From Tepidibacillus decaturensis (lineage in GTDB: Bacteria > Bacillota > Bacilli > Tepidibacillales > Tepidibacillaceae), in assembly GCF_001561915.1 (NCBI RefSeq), contig NZ_LSKU01000001.1, positions 2,722,435 through 2,778,409 on the forward strand: a DNA stretch of 55,975 nucleotides, written 5' to 3'. The notes below the pieces were generated by a model. It had not been told where the DNA came from and did not search any database. It saw nothing but the letters and a program-made list of their open reading frames with translations. Positions 47,085-55,975 of the stretch are shown here, piece by piece. The stretch's first letter is position 1. Each line of letters starts with the position of its first letter. A program made the translations under genes and the position numbers.

Positions 47085-47990
47085 TCGTTCCCATAAAGAA
47101 ACTTTTCGTTCAGGTAAGGTGATTAAGGGTAAATGGAATGGTAGACAGTATATTGTGAGGCGGTCACTTGGATCAGGGGAAAATGGCACGGTTTATTTGG
47201 TTCAATCATCTGAAAAACTATATGCTTTAAAAATAAGTCCTATCTCAATTGATCTCGGTTATGAAATTACAGTGATACAGCGTCTTAGTGAAACCCAAGG
47301 TCCAAGCCTTGGGTTTTCCGTATTTGACATTGATGATTTTATTGATGATGATGAACATTATTCTTTTTATGTAATGCCTTATGTACAGGGTATCTCTATT
47401 AAATATTTCTTTTATGGAAAAAGTGAGAAGGATTATTTAAAAATATTTATAAAAATGCTTAAATTATTAGAAGTGATTCATAAAGAAGGGTGGGCATTTG
47501 GCGATTTAAAACCTGAGCATTTTTTAATTGATCCTGACTTAGGAAAACTCTCAATGATTGACTTTGGAGGTGTAACAAAGTTTGGTGAAGGAATTAGGCA
47601 ATACACAGAAATATATGATAGGGGAAGCTGGGGGCAGGGACTAGAAAGGCTGACCCACATTACGATTTATTTTCTATCGTCATGATTTTATTACAACTTA
47701 CTTTAGGTGAACAGAAATTTTATCAAATTTATCGATCACATCGTAGTTTTCATGAACTTTATGATATAATACCTAATATTCATGCTTTGAAAAATTTGTC
47801 ACCTATTTTAATAAAGATTCTAAATGGGACTTATACATCAGCTGGTTTAGCAATTGAAGAATGTTCAAAATTTTTAGGTGGCTCTAAGAATACGACAACT
47901 AAGAAACCATGGAATTGGATTGAATGGCTATTTACTTCATCGATCATCTTTTTTATTCTTATGTTTGGACGATTGATTTACTTGTGGTAA
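47068..47990 (+). pseudogene. yabT: Ser/Thr protein kinase YabT (PrkD), frameshifted
   Basis: YabT is a DNA-stimulated Hanks-type kinase involved in spore development in B. subtilis. Seen here are a glycine loop (LGSGENGTVYLV), the Lys in YALKIS, the catalytic loop FGDLKPEHFLI and DFGG. A single C-terminal membrane helix follows (WLFTSSIIFFILMFGRLIYLW). The frame breaks near AAAGGC (47645-47650). One more G gives LERADPHYDLFSIVMILL and joins the second part (from about 47651). The repaired protein is about 307 residues. A read error is likely. Confidence 0.82.
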
Positions 47991-48005
47991 GGGGGAAGCC
48001 CTTTT

Positions 48006-48763
48006 GTGAAAGAAAATGTAGCTGATATTATGGAAGTCTGTTTATTAGCCGGAAAAATCATGTTATCAAGTGGCGCGGAAACTTATCGTGTTGAGGATAC
48101 GATGAATCGCATTGCAAAAGCCTACTCTGTTTATGAAACAAATAGTTATGTGACGCCTACGGGTATATTTCTAACCATTCAAGGTAGAAATAAAGAAGAT
48201 GTCCAAACTAAATTTATGCGTATTTCTGAACGTTTAATTGATTTAAATAAAGTTGCTTTGGTCAATGATATTTCACGTAAGATCAGCTCAGGAATCATGT
48301 CGATTGACTTAGCATACGAAAAATTGTTAGAAGTTGAAAAGGAGGAGCCACTTTATCCATTATGGCTTCAAATATTGGCCGCTTCAGTTGCGAGTGCTTT
48401 TTTTCGTTAATGTTTGGAGGAGGTTGGCAAGATGTAACTCCAGCATTATTTGCAGGCGGTATTGGTTTCATCCTTTTTATTTATATTCATCGTATAGTAC
48501 AAGTTAAATTTTTTGCAGAGATCTTAGCTGCTTTCATCATTGGGGCAATCGCTTATCTTTTTTATTATTTTGGGATGGATATTCATTTAGATAAAGTGAT
48601 TATCGGATCGATTATGCCATTAGTACCAGGAGTGCTTATAACAAACGCAGTTAGAGATCTTATGGCTGGCGATTTAGTATCTGGCTTGGCGCGCGGGGCA
48701 GAGGCCTTTTTTACAGCCTTTGCGATCGGAGCTGGAATTGCAGTATTTATTGCAATGATTTAG
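48006..48763 (+). pseudogene. ThrE/YjjP-type threonine/serine exporter, first subunit, frameshifted
   Basis: The N-terminal cytoplasmic part (GAETYRVEDTMNRIA, SYVTPTGIFLTI) and the later helices (ALFAGGIGFILFIYIHRIV, IIGSIMPLVPGVLITNAVRDLMAGD) match YjjP of the ThrE family. The frame breaks at the T run 48398-48404 (SAFFR-stop). One more T gives SAFFSLMFGGGW and about 253 residues. GTG 48006 follows GGGGGAAG. The second half-protein follows 22 bases later. The transported amino acid is inferred from the family. Confidence 0.82.
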
Positions 48764-48785
48764 TGGATTAGGGTATGGTGTGAAC

Positions 48786-49235
48786 ATGAATTTTGAAACA
48801 TTTTATACAAGTTTTTTTGCAACGATGGCCTTTGGTATTATTTTTAACGTTCCTAAGAGGTCAATGATTAGTGGTGGAATCATTGGAATGTTAGGATGGG
48901 CTCTTTATATTTGGCTAACAGGACAATATCATTTTGATATGGTTTTTGCTACCTTGATCGCTGCATTTTTTGTTGCTACAGTAAGTCAATTATTGGCAAG
49001 GTATCACAAGATGCCAGTAACTGTGTTTAGTGTTTCGGGAATTATTCCTTTAGTACCAGGTGGATTAGCTTATGATACTATGCGCCATTTTGTAGAAAAT
49101 GATTATTCAATCGCAATTAAATATGCAACAAAGACATTGTTGATATCGGGAGCAATTGCCTTTGGACTTATTTTTTCAGGGGTTATTTCTCAAATCTTAA
49201 GAAGGAATGACAATGCAAATGTTAAGGAAGATTAA
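48786..49235 (+). CDS. ThrE/YjjB-type exporter, second subunit
   Basis: A 149-residue membrane protein with about four to five helices and the YjjB signature PVTVFSVSGIIPLVPGGLAYDTMRHF. In this family the YjjP and YjjB halves work together as a threonine/serine (or related) exporter; here they are separate adjacent genes. ATG 48786 is preferred over GTG 48780. The end overlaps tilS by about 20 bases. This pair is not at this place in B. subtilis. Confidence 0.85.
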   Translation: MNFETFYTSFFATMAFGIIFNVPKRSMISGGIIGMLGWALYIWLTGQYHFDMVFATLIAAFFVATVSQLLARYHKMPVTVFSVSGIIPLVPGGLAYDTMRHFVENDYSIAIKYATKTLLISGAIAFGLIFSGVISQILRRNDNANVKED

Positions 49236-50592
49236 ACAAACAATTGAGGCTTATCAAATGATAGAAACTGAGAAACCTATCATTATCGGTTTATCTGGAG
49301 GACCAGATTCTATGGTCCTATTAGATGCCCTCTCTAAAATCACTTCTAATCCTTTGGTTGCAGTTCATCTTAATCATCAATTAAGGGGAAAGGAATCTGA
49401 TGATGATGCTCAATTTGTTTTGGAACAGTGCAAGAAAAGAAACATTCCTATTGAAATAAGCACAGTGAATATCGCTGATTATATGAAAGAAACGGGTTTG
49501 GGAACTGAAGAAGCTGGTAGAGAAAAAAGATATCAATTCTATTATGAAGTAGCACAAAAACGGAACGCAGATATGATTGCCTTAGGGCATCACTTGAATG
49601 ATCAAGCGGAAACAGTATTGATGAGAATCATTAGAGGGACAGGCGTTCACGGGCTTGGTGGAATTCCTTATGTTCGTGTATGGAAAGGCTTAAAGATTAT
49701 ACGGCCACTATTAGATATAACAAGGCAAGAAATTGAAGATTATAGTCATACTTTTGCTATTCCCTATAGAACAGATAAGAGTAATTTTTCTACAAATTAT
49801 TTTCGGAATCAAATCAGACTAGAAATCATTCCTTACTTAAAAAAATATAATCAACAAATCAATAATCATTTACATCATTTAGGGAAAATTACTCAAGATG
49901 AAGATAAATATGTACAAAAGTTAGCAGAAGAAGTTTTGGAAAAATGTATCATTGAGAAGAATACTCATTCATATACTTTAAATACTATTTTATTACAAAA
50001 ATTGGAGATTGCTTTACAAAGAAGATTGATTCATCTAATATTAAGTTATCTGATTTTATCAGAAGAATTTGGTTATAAGCATATTGAAGATATTCTTTAT
50101 CTCATTAGACAGAAAGAACCTTCCAAGTCTTTAGATTTGCCTGGGATACGCGTTTATCGAAACTATGATCAGATCGTTTTCACTACCCAAATAGTAAAAA
50201 CAGGAACCCCATCTTTTTATATCGAAATGGAAGTTCCTGGGGAGGCTATATTATCTCTCATTGGAAAGCGTTTTAAAACGATTCTTTCTGATCGGTTTTT
50301 AGAGCTTGAAGGAATATGGGCAGTATTTGATTATGAAAAATTAAATAGCAAAGAACCTATCATCATTCGCTCTCGGATGCCTGGGGATCGAATGACGGTA
50401 TTTGGAATGCAAGGAACAAAAAAAGTAAAGGATCTTTTTATTGATGAAAAGGTCCCAAAATCTAGTCGTGATTTACAACCAATTATAGAAATTGATCGCG
50501 AGATCATTTGGATTCCCGGTGTAAAACGTTCTAATATCGCTTTAATTTCTGAACAAACAAAGAAGTTTTTATACATCATCATGACAACATGA
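49213..50592 (+). CDS. tilS: tRNA(Ile)-lysidine synthetase TilS
   Basis: TilS makes lysidine at C34 of tRNA-Ile(CAU), essential for reading AUA codons. The protein is about 459 residues. The PP-loop is SGGPDSMVLL (about 26-35), followed by HLNHQLRG, EEAGREKRYQFY and ALGHHLNDQAET, and a C-terminal TilS domain with RMPGDRM and KVKDLFIDEKVPKSSR. Starts at ATG 49207, 49213 or 49219 are possible; AAGAAGGA just upstream favours 49213. It leads tilS-hpt-ftsH. Confidence 0.95.
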   Translation: MQMLRKIKQTIEAYQMIETEKPIIIGLSGGPDSMVLLDALSKITSNPLVAVHLNHQLRGKESDDDAQFVLEQCKKRNIPIEISTVNIADYMKETGLGTEEAGREKRYQFYYEVAQKRNADMIALGHHLNDQAETVLMRIIRGTGVHGLGGIPYVRVWKGLKIIRPLLDITRQEIEDYSHTFAIPYRTDKSNFSTNYFRNQIRLEIIPYLKKYNQQINNHLHHLGKITQDEDKYVQKLAEEVLEKCIIEKNTHSYTLNTILLQKLEIALQRRLIHLILSYLILSEEFGYKHIEDILYLIRQKEPSKSLDLPGIRVYRNYDQIVFTTQIVKTGTPSFYIEMEVPGEAILSLIGKRFKTILSDRFLELEGIWAVFDYEKLNSKEPIIIRSRMPGDRMTVFGMQGTKKVKDLFIDEKVPKSSRDLQPIIEIDREIIWIPGVKRSNIALISEQTKKFLYIIMTT

Positions 50593-50675
50593 CTGATTAT
50601 ATATACATAATATAAACAATGTTAAATACCATAAGGTATTATAAATGATCACCAAATTTTTATAGGAGGATGGAT

Positions 50676-51215
50676 ATGGAAAATGACATCAAAGAAATAC
50701 TAATCACAAAAGAAGAAATTGAGCAAAAGGTCAGTGAATTAGGATCTATTTTAAGTAAAGAATATGAAGGAAAGACCCCATTGATGGTTTGTGTGCTCAA
50801 AGGGGCGACGCTTTTTATGTCGGATCTAGTCAGACATATGAATATTCATGTAGAAATGGATTTTATGGCTGTCTCAAGTTATGGAGCTTCTACTGAATCT
50901 TCTGGTGTGGTACGTATTTTGAAGGATTTGGATACAACAATTGAAGGAAGAGATATTATTATCGTTGAAGACATCATTGATAGTGGTCTTACATTAAGTT
51001 ATTTGGTTGATCTTTTTAACAGAAGAAACATCAACTCAATAAAAATCGTTACCTTATTAGATAAACCGCATAGAAGAAAGGTCTCATTAACCCCGGATTT
51101 AAGTGGGTTTGTTATCCCTGATGAATTTGTGGTAGGTTATGGTTTAGATTATAATGAAAGGTACCGTAATTTTCCATATATTGGCGTACTTAAACCAGAA
51201 GTGTACTCCCGTTAA
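50676..51215 (+). CDS. hpt: Hypoxanthine phosphoribosyltransferase
   Basis: Hpt salvages hypoxanthine and guanine with PRPP; in B. subtilis it also pairs with TilS to activate ftsH expression. The 179-residue protein has the PRPP loop [17 protein letters not shown] (about 88-104) and [16 protein letters not shown] (flexible loop). ATG 50676 or 50670, both behind AGGAGG. It lies 83 bases after tilS. Confidence 0.95.
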   Translation: MENDIKEILITKEEIEQKVSELGSILSKEYEGKTPLMVCVLKGATLFMSDLVRHMNIHVEMDFMAVSSYGASTESSGVVRILKDLDTTIEGRDIIIVEDIIDSGLTLSYLVDLFNRRNINSIKIVTLLDKPHRRKVSLTPDLSGFVIPDEFVVGYGLDYNERYRNFPYIGVLKPEVYSR

Positions 51216-51284
51216 GTATGTCTATTGTGGGGACTTTTTCTTTTATGATAAAATAATGAAAGTGTTCATGAGAGGAGGTAAGAG

Positions 51285-53222
51285 ATGAACCGCTTTGTAA
51301 GAAATACCGGATTTTATTTACTAATTTTCTTACTGACAGTTGGAATTGTTAGTTTTTTTACAAAACCTGGTACAACAACAGAGCAAATCAGTTATACCCA
51401 ATTTAAAACTGAATTAGCTGAAGGCAAATATAGCGAGATTACTGCTCGTCCAGATGGAATCACTTACCGAATAGAAGGTGTGTATAAAGCCGGTGCAGAT
51501 AGTAAAAAGCAGTTTTATACAAATGCACCCTTTAGTGAAGGATTTTTAGCAGATCTTACCAATGCCCCTGTTGATAAATTGACCTTTTTAGAGCCTAAAA
51601 GAGATTCGATTTGGATTACTTTTCTAACATCGATTATTCCTTTAGTTCTTATCTTTCTTCTTTTCTTTTTCTTACTAAATCAGGTGCAAGGCGGCGGTAG
51701 CAAAGTTATGAACTTTGGTAAAAGCCGAGCCCGTTTATACAATGAAGAGAAGAAAAAAGTTACCTTTAAAGATGTAGCTGGCGCTGATGAGGAAAAACAA
51801 GAACTTGTTGAAGTGGTTGAGTTTTTACAAGATCCGCGTAAATTTGCTTCATTAGGCGCAAGAATTCCAAAAGGAGTTTTACTTGTTGGGCCACCAGGAA
51901 CAGGGAAGACGCTATTAGCCAGGGCTGTAGCAGGTGAAGCAGGTGTACCTTTCTTTAGTATTAGTGGTTCTGACTTTGTGGAAATGTTCGTCGGTGTAGG
52001 TGCATCTCGTGTACGTGACTTATTCGAGAATGCAAAGAAAAACTCTCCATGTATTATTTTTATTGACGAAATTGATGCCGTTGGTCGTCAACGTGGTGCT
52101 GGTTTAGGCGGTGGTCATGATGAAAGGGAACAAACATTAAACCAGTTGCTTGTAGAAATGGACGGATTTGGGGCTAATGAGGGAATTATAATCGTCGCGG
52201 CAACAAACCGACCAGATATATTGGATCCTGCCTTATTAAGACCAGGGCGTTTTGATAGACAAATTACTGTTGATCGACCTGATGTTAAAGGTCGCGAGGA
52301 AATATTAAAAGTTCATGCTAGGAATAAACCATTAGCTGATGATATTAAGTTAGATGTGATTGCTCGAAGAACTCCAGGGTTTACAGGTGCTGATTTAGAA
52401 AACCTTCTTAATGAAGCAGCTCTATTAGCAGCTAGGAAAAATCTTAAAGCAATTACAATGCTTGAAATAGATGAGGCCATTGACCGCGTAATCGCTGGTC
52501 CGGAGAAAAAGAGCAGATTGATTAGTGAAAAAGAGAAGAAAATCGTTGCTTACCATGAGGCTGGTCATACCATTGTTGGATATCATCTTGAGCACGCTGA
52601 TCAGGTACACAAAGTAACTGTGGTACCAAGAGGAAGTGCTGGGGGATATACGGTGATGTTACCTAAAGAAGATCGTTATTTCATGACCAAACCTGAACTA
52701 CTTGATAAAATTACCGGGTTGTTAGGGGGTCGAGTAGCTGAGGAGATTGTGCTTGGAGAAGTAAGTACCGGAGCTCATAATGACTTTGAACGGGCAACAA
52801 GTATTGCACGTAGAATGGTAACAGAATTTGGTATGAGTGAAAAGTTAGGCCCGATGCAGTTTGGGCATGGCCAAGGTCAAGTATTTCTAGGCAGAGATTT
52901 TAATCGCGAGCAGAATTATAGTGATAAAGTGGCATATGAAATCGATCTTGAAATTAGAAGATTTATTGAGGAAAGTTATCAACGTTGTAAACAAGTTCTT
53001 GAAGAGCATAGAGATGAACTTGAACTAGTTGCGCAGACATTGATGGTAAAAGAAACCTTAGATGCTGATCAAATTAAACAATTAATTGAAAACGGAAAGC
53101 TTGATGATGAAAATATAGATCATCAAGTAAAGGTTCAAATTCAGCACAAAGAAAACCGTTCTGATCAAGAACTAAACTTTAAAGACGAAATGACGATCGA
53201 TCAAGATAAAAAAGAAGAATAA
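51285..53222 (+). CDS. ftsH: ATP-dependent zinc metalloprotease FtsH
   Basis: A membrane AAA+ protease for protein quality control and sporulation. The 645-residue protein has two membrane helices (about 6-26 and 108-130) and a small extracytoplasmic domain between them. The AAA domain has Walker A GPPGTGKT (about 202-209), Walker [12 protein letters not shown] and SRH. The protease site is HEAGH (about 424-428) with the third ligand Asp at about 500. GAGGAGG precedes ATG 51285. A strong terminator follows. Confidence 0.98.
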   Translation: MNRFVRNTGFYLLIFLLTVGIVSFFTKPGTTTEQISYTQFKTELAEGKYSEITARPDGITYRIEGVYKAGADSKKQFYTNAPFSEGFLADLTNAPVDKLTFLEPKRDSIWITFLTSIIPLVLIFLLFFFLLNQVQGGGSKVMNFGKSRARLYNEEKKKVTFKDVAGADEEKQELVEVVEFLQDPRKFASLGARIPKGVLLVGPPGTGKTLLARAVAGEAGVPFFSISGSDFVEMFVGVGASRVRDLFENAKKNSPCIIFIDEIDAVGRQRGAGLGGGHDEREQTLNQLLVEMDGFGANEGIIIVAATNRPDILDPALLRPGRFDRQITVDRPDVKGREEILKVHARNKPLADDIKLDVIARRTPGFTGADLENLLNEAALLAARKNLKAITMLEIDEAIDRVIAGPEKKSRLISEKEKKIVAYHEAGHTIVGYHLEHADQVHKVTVVPRGSAGGYTVMLPKEDRYFMTKPELLDKITGLLGGRVAEEIVLGEVSTGAHNDFERATSIARRMVTEFGMSEKLGPMQFGHGQGQVFLGRDFNREQNYSDKVAYEIDLEIRRFIEESYQRCKQVLEEHRDELELVAQTLMVKETLDADQIKQLIENGKLDDENIDHQVKVQIQHKENRSDQELNFKDEMTIDQDKKEE

Positions 53223-53234
53223 AGCTTAACTATA

Positions 53235-53262
53235 AAAAGGAGCCATTTTGCTCCTTTTTTTG
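53235..53262 (+). terminator. ftsH terminator
   Basis: AAAAAGGAGC / GCTCCTTTTT perfect 10-bp stem, 6-base loop, T run. Confidence 0.9.
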
Positions 53263-53270
53263 CCAAATGA

Positions 53271-53299
53271 TTGAGCTTTTTAAAAATGTTATATATGAT
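53271..53299 (+). promoter_or_regulatory. Possible sigA promoter of fhs
   Basis: TTGAGC (53271-53276), 17-base spacer, TATGAT (53294-53299), after the ftsH terminator and 67 bases before fhs. Confidence 0.45.
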
Positions 53300-53366
53300 A
53301 CAATTATGGAATGGTGTTTAATATTAAGGGAAACGAATAAATTTTGATCCAAGGGGGATTTTGTAA

Positions 53367-55052
53367 GTGAATGAAAAACCAATTCTAACAGATATTGAAA
53401 TCGCCCAAAAGGCAGAAATGAAGCCTATTTTTGAAATAGCAAAAGAAATAGGTATCTTAGAAGATGAAATTGAATTATATGGGAAGTACAAAGCCAAAAT
53501 TTCTCTAGATTTATTAAATCGCTTACATAACAAAAAAGATGGGAAATTAGTTTTAGTTACTGCCATAAGTCCTACACCTGCTGGAGAGGGAAAATCGACA
53601 GTAACGGTTGGCCTAGGGCAAGCTTTTAATAAAATTGGTAAAAAGGCTATTATTGCGTTAAGAGAGCCATCTTTAGGTCCAAGTATGGGGATTAAAGGCG
53701 GGGCTGCTGGAGGTGGTTACTCACAAGTCGTTCCGATGGAAGATATTAACCTTCACTTTACTGGGGATATACACGCAATTACAACGGCACATAATGCATT
53801 ATCTGCGATCATCGATAATCATATTCAACAAGGGAATGAATTACAAATTGACCCAAGAAGAATCATTTGGAAACGGGTTCTTGATTTAAATGATCGTGCT
53901 TTAAGGCAGATAGTGATTGGATTAGGTGGTCCAATCCAAGGAATGCCAAGACAAGATGGATTTGATATTACTGTTGCCTCTGAGGTAATGGCAATCCTTT
54001 GTTTATCTAGTGGGTTAAAGGATCTCAAAGAAAGACTGAGCAAGATTGTGGTGGCCTATACCTTTGATAAAAAACCAGTTACTGTGGCAGACTTAGGGGC
54101 ACAAGGGGCAATGGCACTACTATTAAAAGATGCAATTAAACCAAACCTCGTTCAAACATTGGAAAACACTCCTGCTTTTGTACATGGTGGTCCCTTTGCG
54201 AATATTGCTCATGGGACAAATAGTATATTGGCAACAAAAATGGCATTAAAACTTGCAGATTACACGATTACTGAAGCTGGATTTGGAGCAGACTTGGGCG
54301 CAGAGAAATTCTTCCATATTGCTTCAAGATATGGAGAATATAAACCAAGTGCTGTTGTGATTGTGGTAACAGTTAGAGCATTAAAAATGCATGGAGGAGT
54401 AGCAAAAAGTGATTTGAAAATAGAAAATGTTGAAGCTTTAAAAAGAGGTTTCGAAAATCTTCAAAAACATATGGAGACGATTCAAGCCTTCGATTTACCT
54501 TACGTCGTTTCCATTAATCAGTTTCCAACCGATACAGAAAATGAATTACAGGAATTAAAAAAACTGGTTGAAGGAGAAGGAGTTCTAGTTGCTATTTCAG
54601 AAGTATGGGCAAAAGGTGGAGAAGGTGGAATAGAATTAGCTGAAAAATTGATTGAGGTTATAGAAAAAAATGGGAAAGAGCATCAGGAATTGTATCATAT
54701 TGAAGATCCTATTGAGGTAAAAATCGAATCTATTGCTAAAAAAGTGTATGGAGCTGATGGTATCGAATTTACTAGCTCAGCCAGAAAACAAATTGAACAA
54801 TTTAAAGAAAATGGTTGGGATAAATTGCCTATTTGTATGGCAAAAACCCAATATTCTTTATCAGATGATCCTTCAATGTTAGGTAGACCAACAGAATTTA
54901 AAATTACTATTAGGGAATTAAAGCCTTCTTTAGGGGCAGGTTTCATCGTTGCCTTAACAGGAGATATCATGACAATGCCTGGACTTCCTAAAAAACCGGC
55001 TGCATTAAATATGGATATTGATGAAAATGGAAAAATTACAGGATTATTTTAA
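53367..55052 (+). CDS. fhs: Formate-tetrahydrofolate ligase
   Basis: Fhs makes 10-formyl-THF from formate, ATP and THF, feeding purine and formyl-Met synthesis. The 561-residue protein has the nucleotide loop [17 protein letters not shown] (about 70-86), [21 protein letters not shown] and [13 protein letters not shown], all canonical. GTG 53367 follows GGGGG. B. subtilis lacks an fhs gene here, and the enzyme is commonest in anaerobes and acetogens, which hints at an anaerobic or fermentative life. It is set between ftsH and coaX as a single-gene unit. Confidence 0.96.
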   Translation: MNEKPILTDIEIAQKAEMKPIFEIAKEIGILEDEIELYGKYKAKISLDLLNRLHNKKDGKLVLVTAISPTPAGEGKSTVTVGLGQAFNKIGKKAIIALREPSLGPSMGIKGGAAGGGYSQVVPMEDINLHFTGDIHAITTAHNALSAIIDNHIQQGNELQIDPRRIIWKRVLDLNDRALRQIVIGLGGPIQGMPRQDGFDITVASEVMAILCLSSGLKDLKERLSKIVVAYTFDKKPVTVADLGAQGAMALLLKDAIKPNLVQTLENTPAFVHGGPFANIAHGTNSILATKMALKLADYTITEAGFGADLGAEKFFHIASRYGEYKPSAVVIVVTVRALKMHGGVAKSDLKIENVEALKRGFENLQKHMETIQAFDLPYVVSINQFPTDTENELQELKKLVEGEGVLVAISEVWAKGGEGGIELAEKLIEVIEKNGKEHQELYHIEDPIEVKIESIAKKVYGADGIEFTSSARKQIEQFKENGWDKLPICMAKTQYSLSDDPSMLGRPTEFKITIRELKPSLGAGFIVALTGDIMTMPGLPKKPAALNMDIDENGKITGLF

Positions 55053-55093
55053 AGGCTAATTTTTGATGGATTATTCATAAAGTAATGTAGCTA

Positions 55094-55127
55094 AGGGGTT
55101 GTACTTTAAACAACCTCTATTTTTTTA
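55094..55127 (+). terminator. fhs terminator
   Basis: AGGGGTTGT / ACAACCTCT stem with one G-T pair and a T run. Confidence 0.8.
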
Positions 55128-55202
55128 TTTTTAATTGATAATCATATGTACCGTTGGTAAGATTAAAAGATAGTAAATTTACATAGAAAAGGTGAACGTC
55201 AA

Positions 55203-55967
55203 ATGATCCTAGTGGTCGACGTAGGGAATACAAATATAGTTTTGGGTGTTTATCAAGAGGAAAATTTATTACATCATTGGCGAGTAGCTACAGATCGTAG
55301 TAAAACAGAGGATGAATACGGAATGTTGTTCAAACAATTATTTCAGCATGATCATCTTCTTTTTTCAGATATACATGGTGTTATTATTTCATCTGTAGTA
55401 CCACCACTAATGTTTGCATTAGAAAAAATGGTAAAGAAGTATTTTAGACTAACACCTATTATTGTTGGCCCTGGAATTAAAACTGGGATTAAAATTCAAA
55501 TAGAAAACCCAGCAGAGGTAGGTGCAGATCGTATCGTTAATTCGGTAGCTGCTATTGAAATTTATGGAACCCCTTTAGTGGTCATTGATTTTGGCACAGC
55601 AACAACCTTTGACTATATTGATGAAAATGGGGTTTACCAGGGAGGGGCAATTGCTCCAGGTATAGGAATCTCTACAGAAGCTCTTTATCAAAGAGCAGCA
55701 AAATTACCAAGAATTGAATTAGTCAAGCCTAAAGAGATTGTTGGAAAAAATACGATAACAGCGATGCAATCTGGAATTATTTATGGATTTGTTGGACAAG
55801 TTGATGCCATTGTAGAACGTATGATTAAACAAAGTCCTAAAAAACCAAGAATCGTAGCAACTGGCGGGTTGGCTGGCTTAATTGCTACGGAATCAAAGAC
55901 GATAGAAATTGTAAATTCATTATTAACCTTAGAAGGATTAAGAATGATATATAACAGGAATATCTAA
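55203..55967 (+). CDS. coaX: Type III pantothenate kinase
   Basis: CoaX phosphorylates pantothenate, the first step of CoA synthesis. The 254-residue protein belongs to the ASKHA fold: [17 protein letters not shown] (phosphate-1 motif, about 1-17), [25 protein letters not shown] (catalytic Asp) and [17 protein letters not shown] precedes ATG 55203. Its usual neighbour is ftsH; here fhs is between. GGAG just after its stop suggests another gene starts beyond the window. Confidence 0.97.
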   Translation: MILVVDVGNTNIVLGVYQEENLLHHWRVATDRSKTEDEYGMLFKQLFQHDHLLFSDIHGVIISSVVPPLMFALEKMVKKYFRLTPIIVGPGIKTGIKIQIENPAEVGADRIVNSVAAIEIYGTPLVVIDFGTATTFDYIDENGVYQGGAIAPGIGISTEALYQRAAKLPRIELVKPKEIVGKNTITAMQSGIIYGFVGQVDAIVERMIKQSPKKPRIVATGGLAGLIATESKTIEIVNSLLTLEGLRMIYNRNI

Positions 55968-55975
55968 GGAGCGAT

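Noticed and set aside
48006-48763. Two separate small proteins from the first ThrE gene
   Set aside because: The two frames overlap at a T7 run and together give one normal YjjP protein when one T is added.

Overview
The window is a stretch of the conserved chromosomal core of a low-GC, endospore-forming member of the Bacillales. The gene order follows the Bacillus subtilis origin-proximal segment from tadA/scr/dnaX to spoIIE/tilS/hprT/ftsH/coaX almost step by step. Spore-former markers are bofA, csfB (gin), sspF-type SASP, spoVG, fin, spoVT, yabP, yabQ and spoIIE. The AbrB with a CxxC..CxxC tail, the missing yabG, yabJ, xpaC and yaaN, and fhs lying between ftsH and coaX show it is not B. subtilis itself. 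A thermophilic or anaerobic side branch of Bacillales such as the Tepidibacillus/Vulcanibacillus group is a guess only. I see no prophage, insertion sequence, CRISPR array or rRNA operon.

Layout. 1-2600: a structured non-coding leader, tadA, uppP, tRNA-Ser(CGA) and the long SRP RNA with its own promoter and terminator. 2.6-10.6 kb: a soluble PAS histidine kinase, dnaX-yaaK-recR, a CPBP membrane protease, yaaL, bofA, a lone minus-strand membrane protein, a degenerate UDP-glucose-dehydrogenase-like gene, and csfB. 10.7-18 kb: yaaO-tmk-darA-yaaR-holB-ricT-yabA, then trmN6-yazA-rsmI, with abrB convergent. 18-26 kb: an HD hydrolase, a Met T-box and metG, tatD, yabE, rnmV, ksgA, veg, sspF. 26-42.8 kb: ispE, purR, spoVG, glmU-prs-ctc-pth-fin-mfd-prsA, spoVT-yabM-mazG-rqcP, yabP-yabQ-divIC, yabR. 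42.9-43.5 kb: four tRNAs (fMet, Met, Glu, Val) separated by unusual repeat-bearing spacers. 43.6-56 kb: spoIIE with a Spo0A-type promoter, yabS, yabT, a two-gene ThrE-type exporter, tilS, hpt, ftsH, fhs, coaX.

How it works together. The region combines replication and repair (dnaX, holB, recR, yabA, mfd), translation (tRNAs, metG, ksgA, rsmI, tilS, rqcP, pth), envelope precursors (uppP, glmU, ispE, divIC, ftsH), C1 and nucleotide supply (fhs, prs, purR, hpt, tmk), and several layers of sporulation control: AbrB and SpoVT, a PAS kinase, Gin and Fin for sigma-factor switching, BofA, and SpoIIE.

The most striking feature is that seven genes (yaaL, the UGD-like gene, ksgA, prsA, mazG, yabT, thrE) are broken by nine apparent frameshifts. 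Every one is a missing single base, nearly always in an A or T run of six or seven. Adding one base restores the full family sequence each time. This looks like homopolymer under-calling in the read data rather than gene decay, with transcriptional slippage as the interesting alternative. The best candidates for new biology are the UGD-like pseudoenzyme next to csfB, the orphan minus-strand membrane protein, inverted arrays of 7-bp repeats and a CCA-ended hairpin between tRNA genes, stacked hairpins ahead of tadA, and a hairpin that buries the yabS ribosome binding site.
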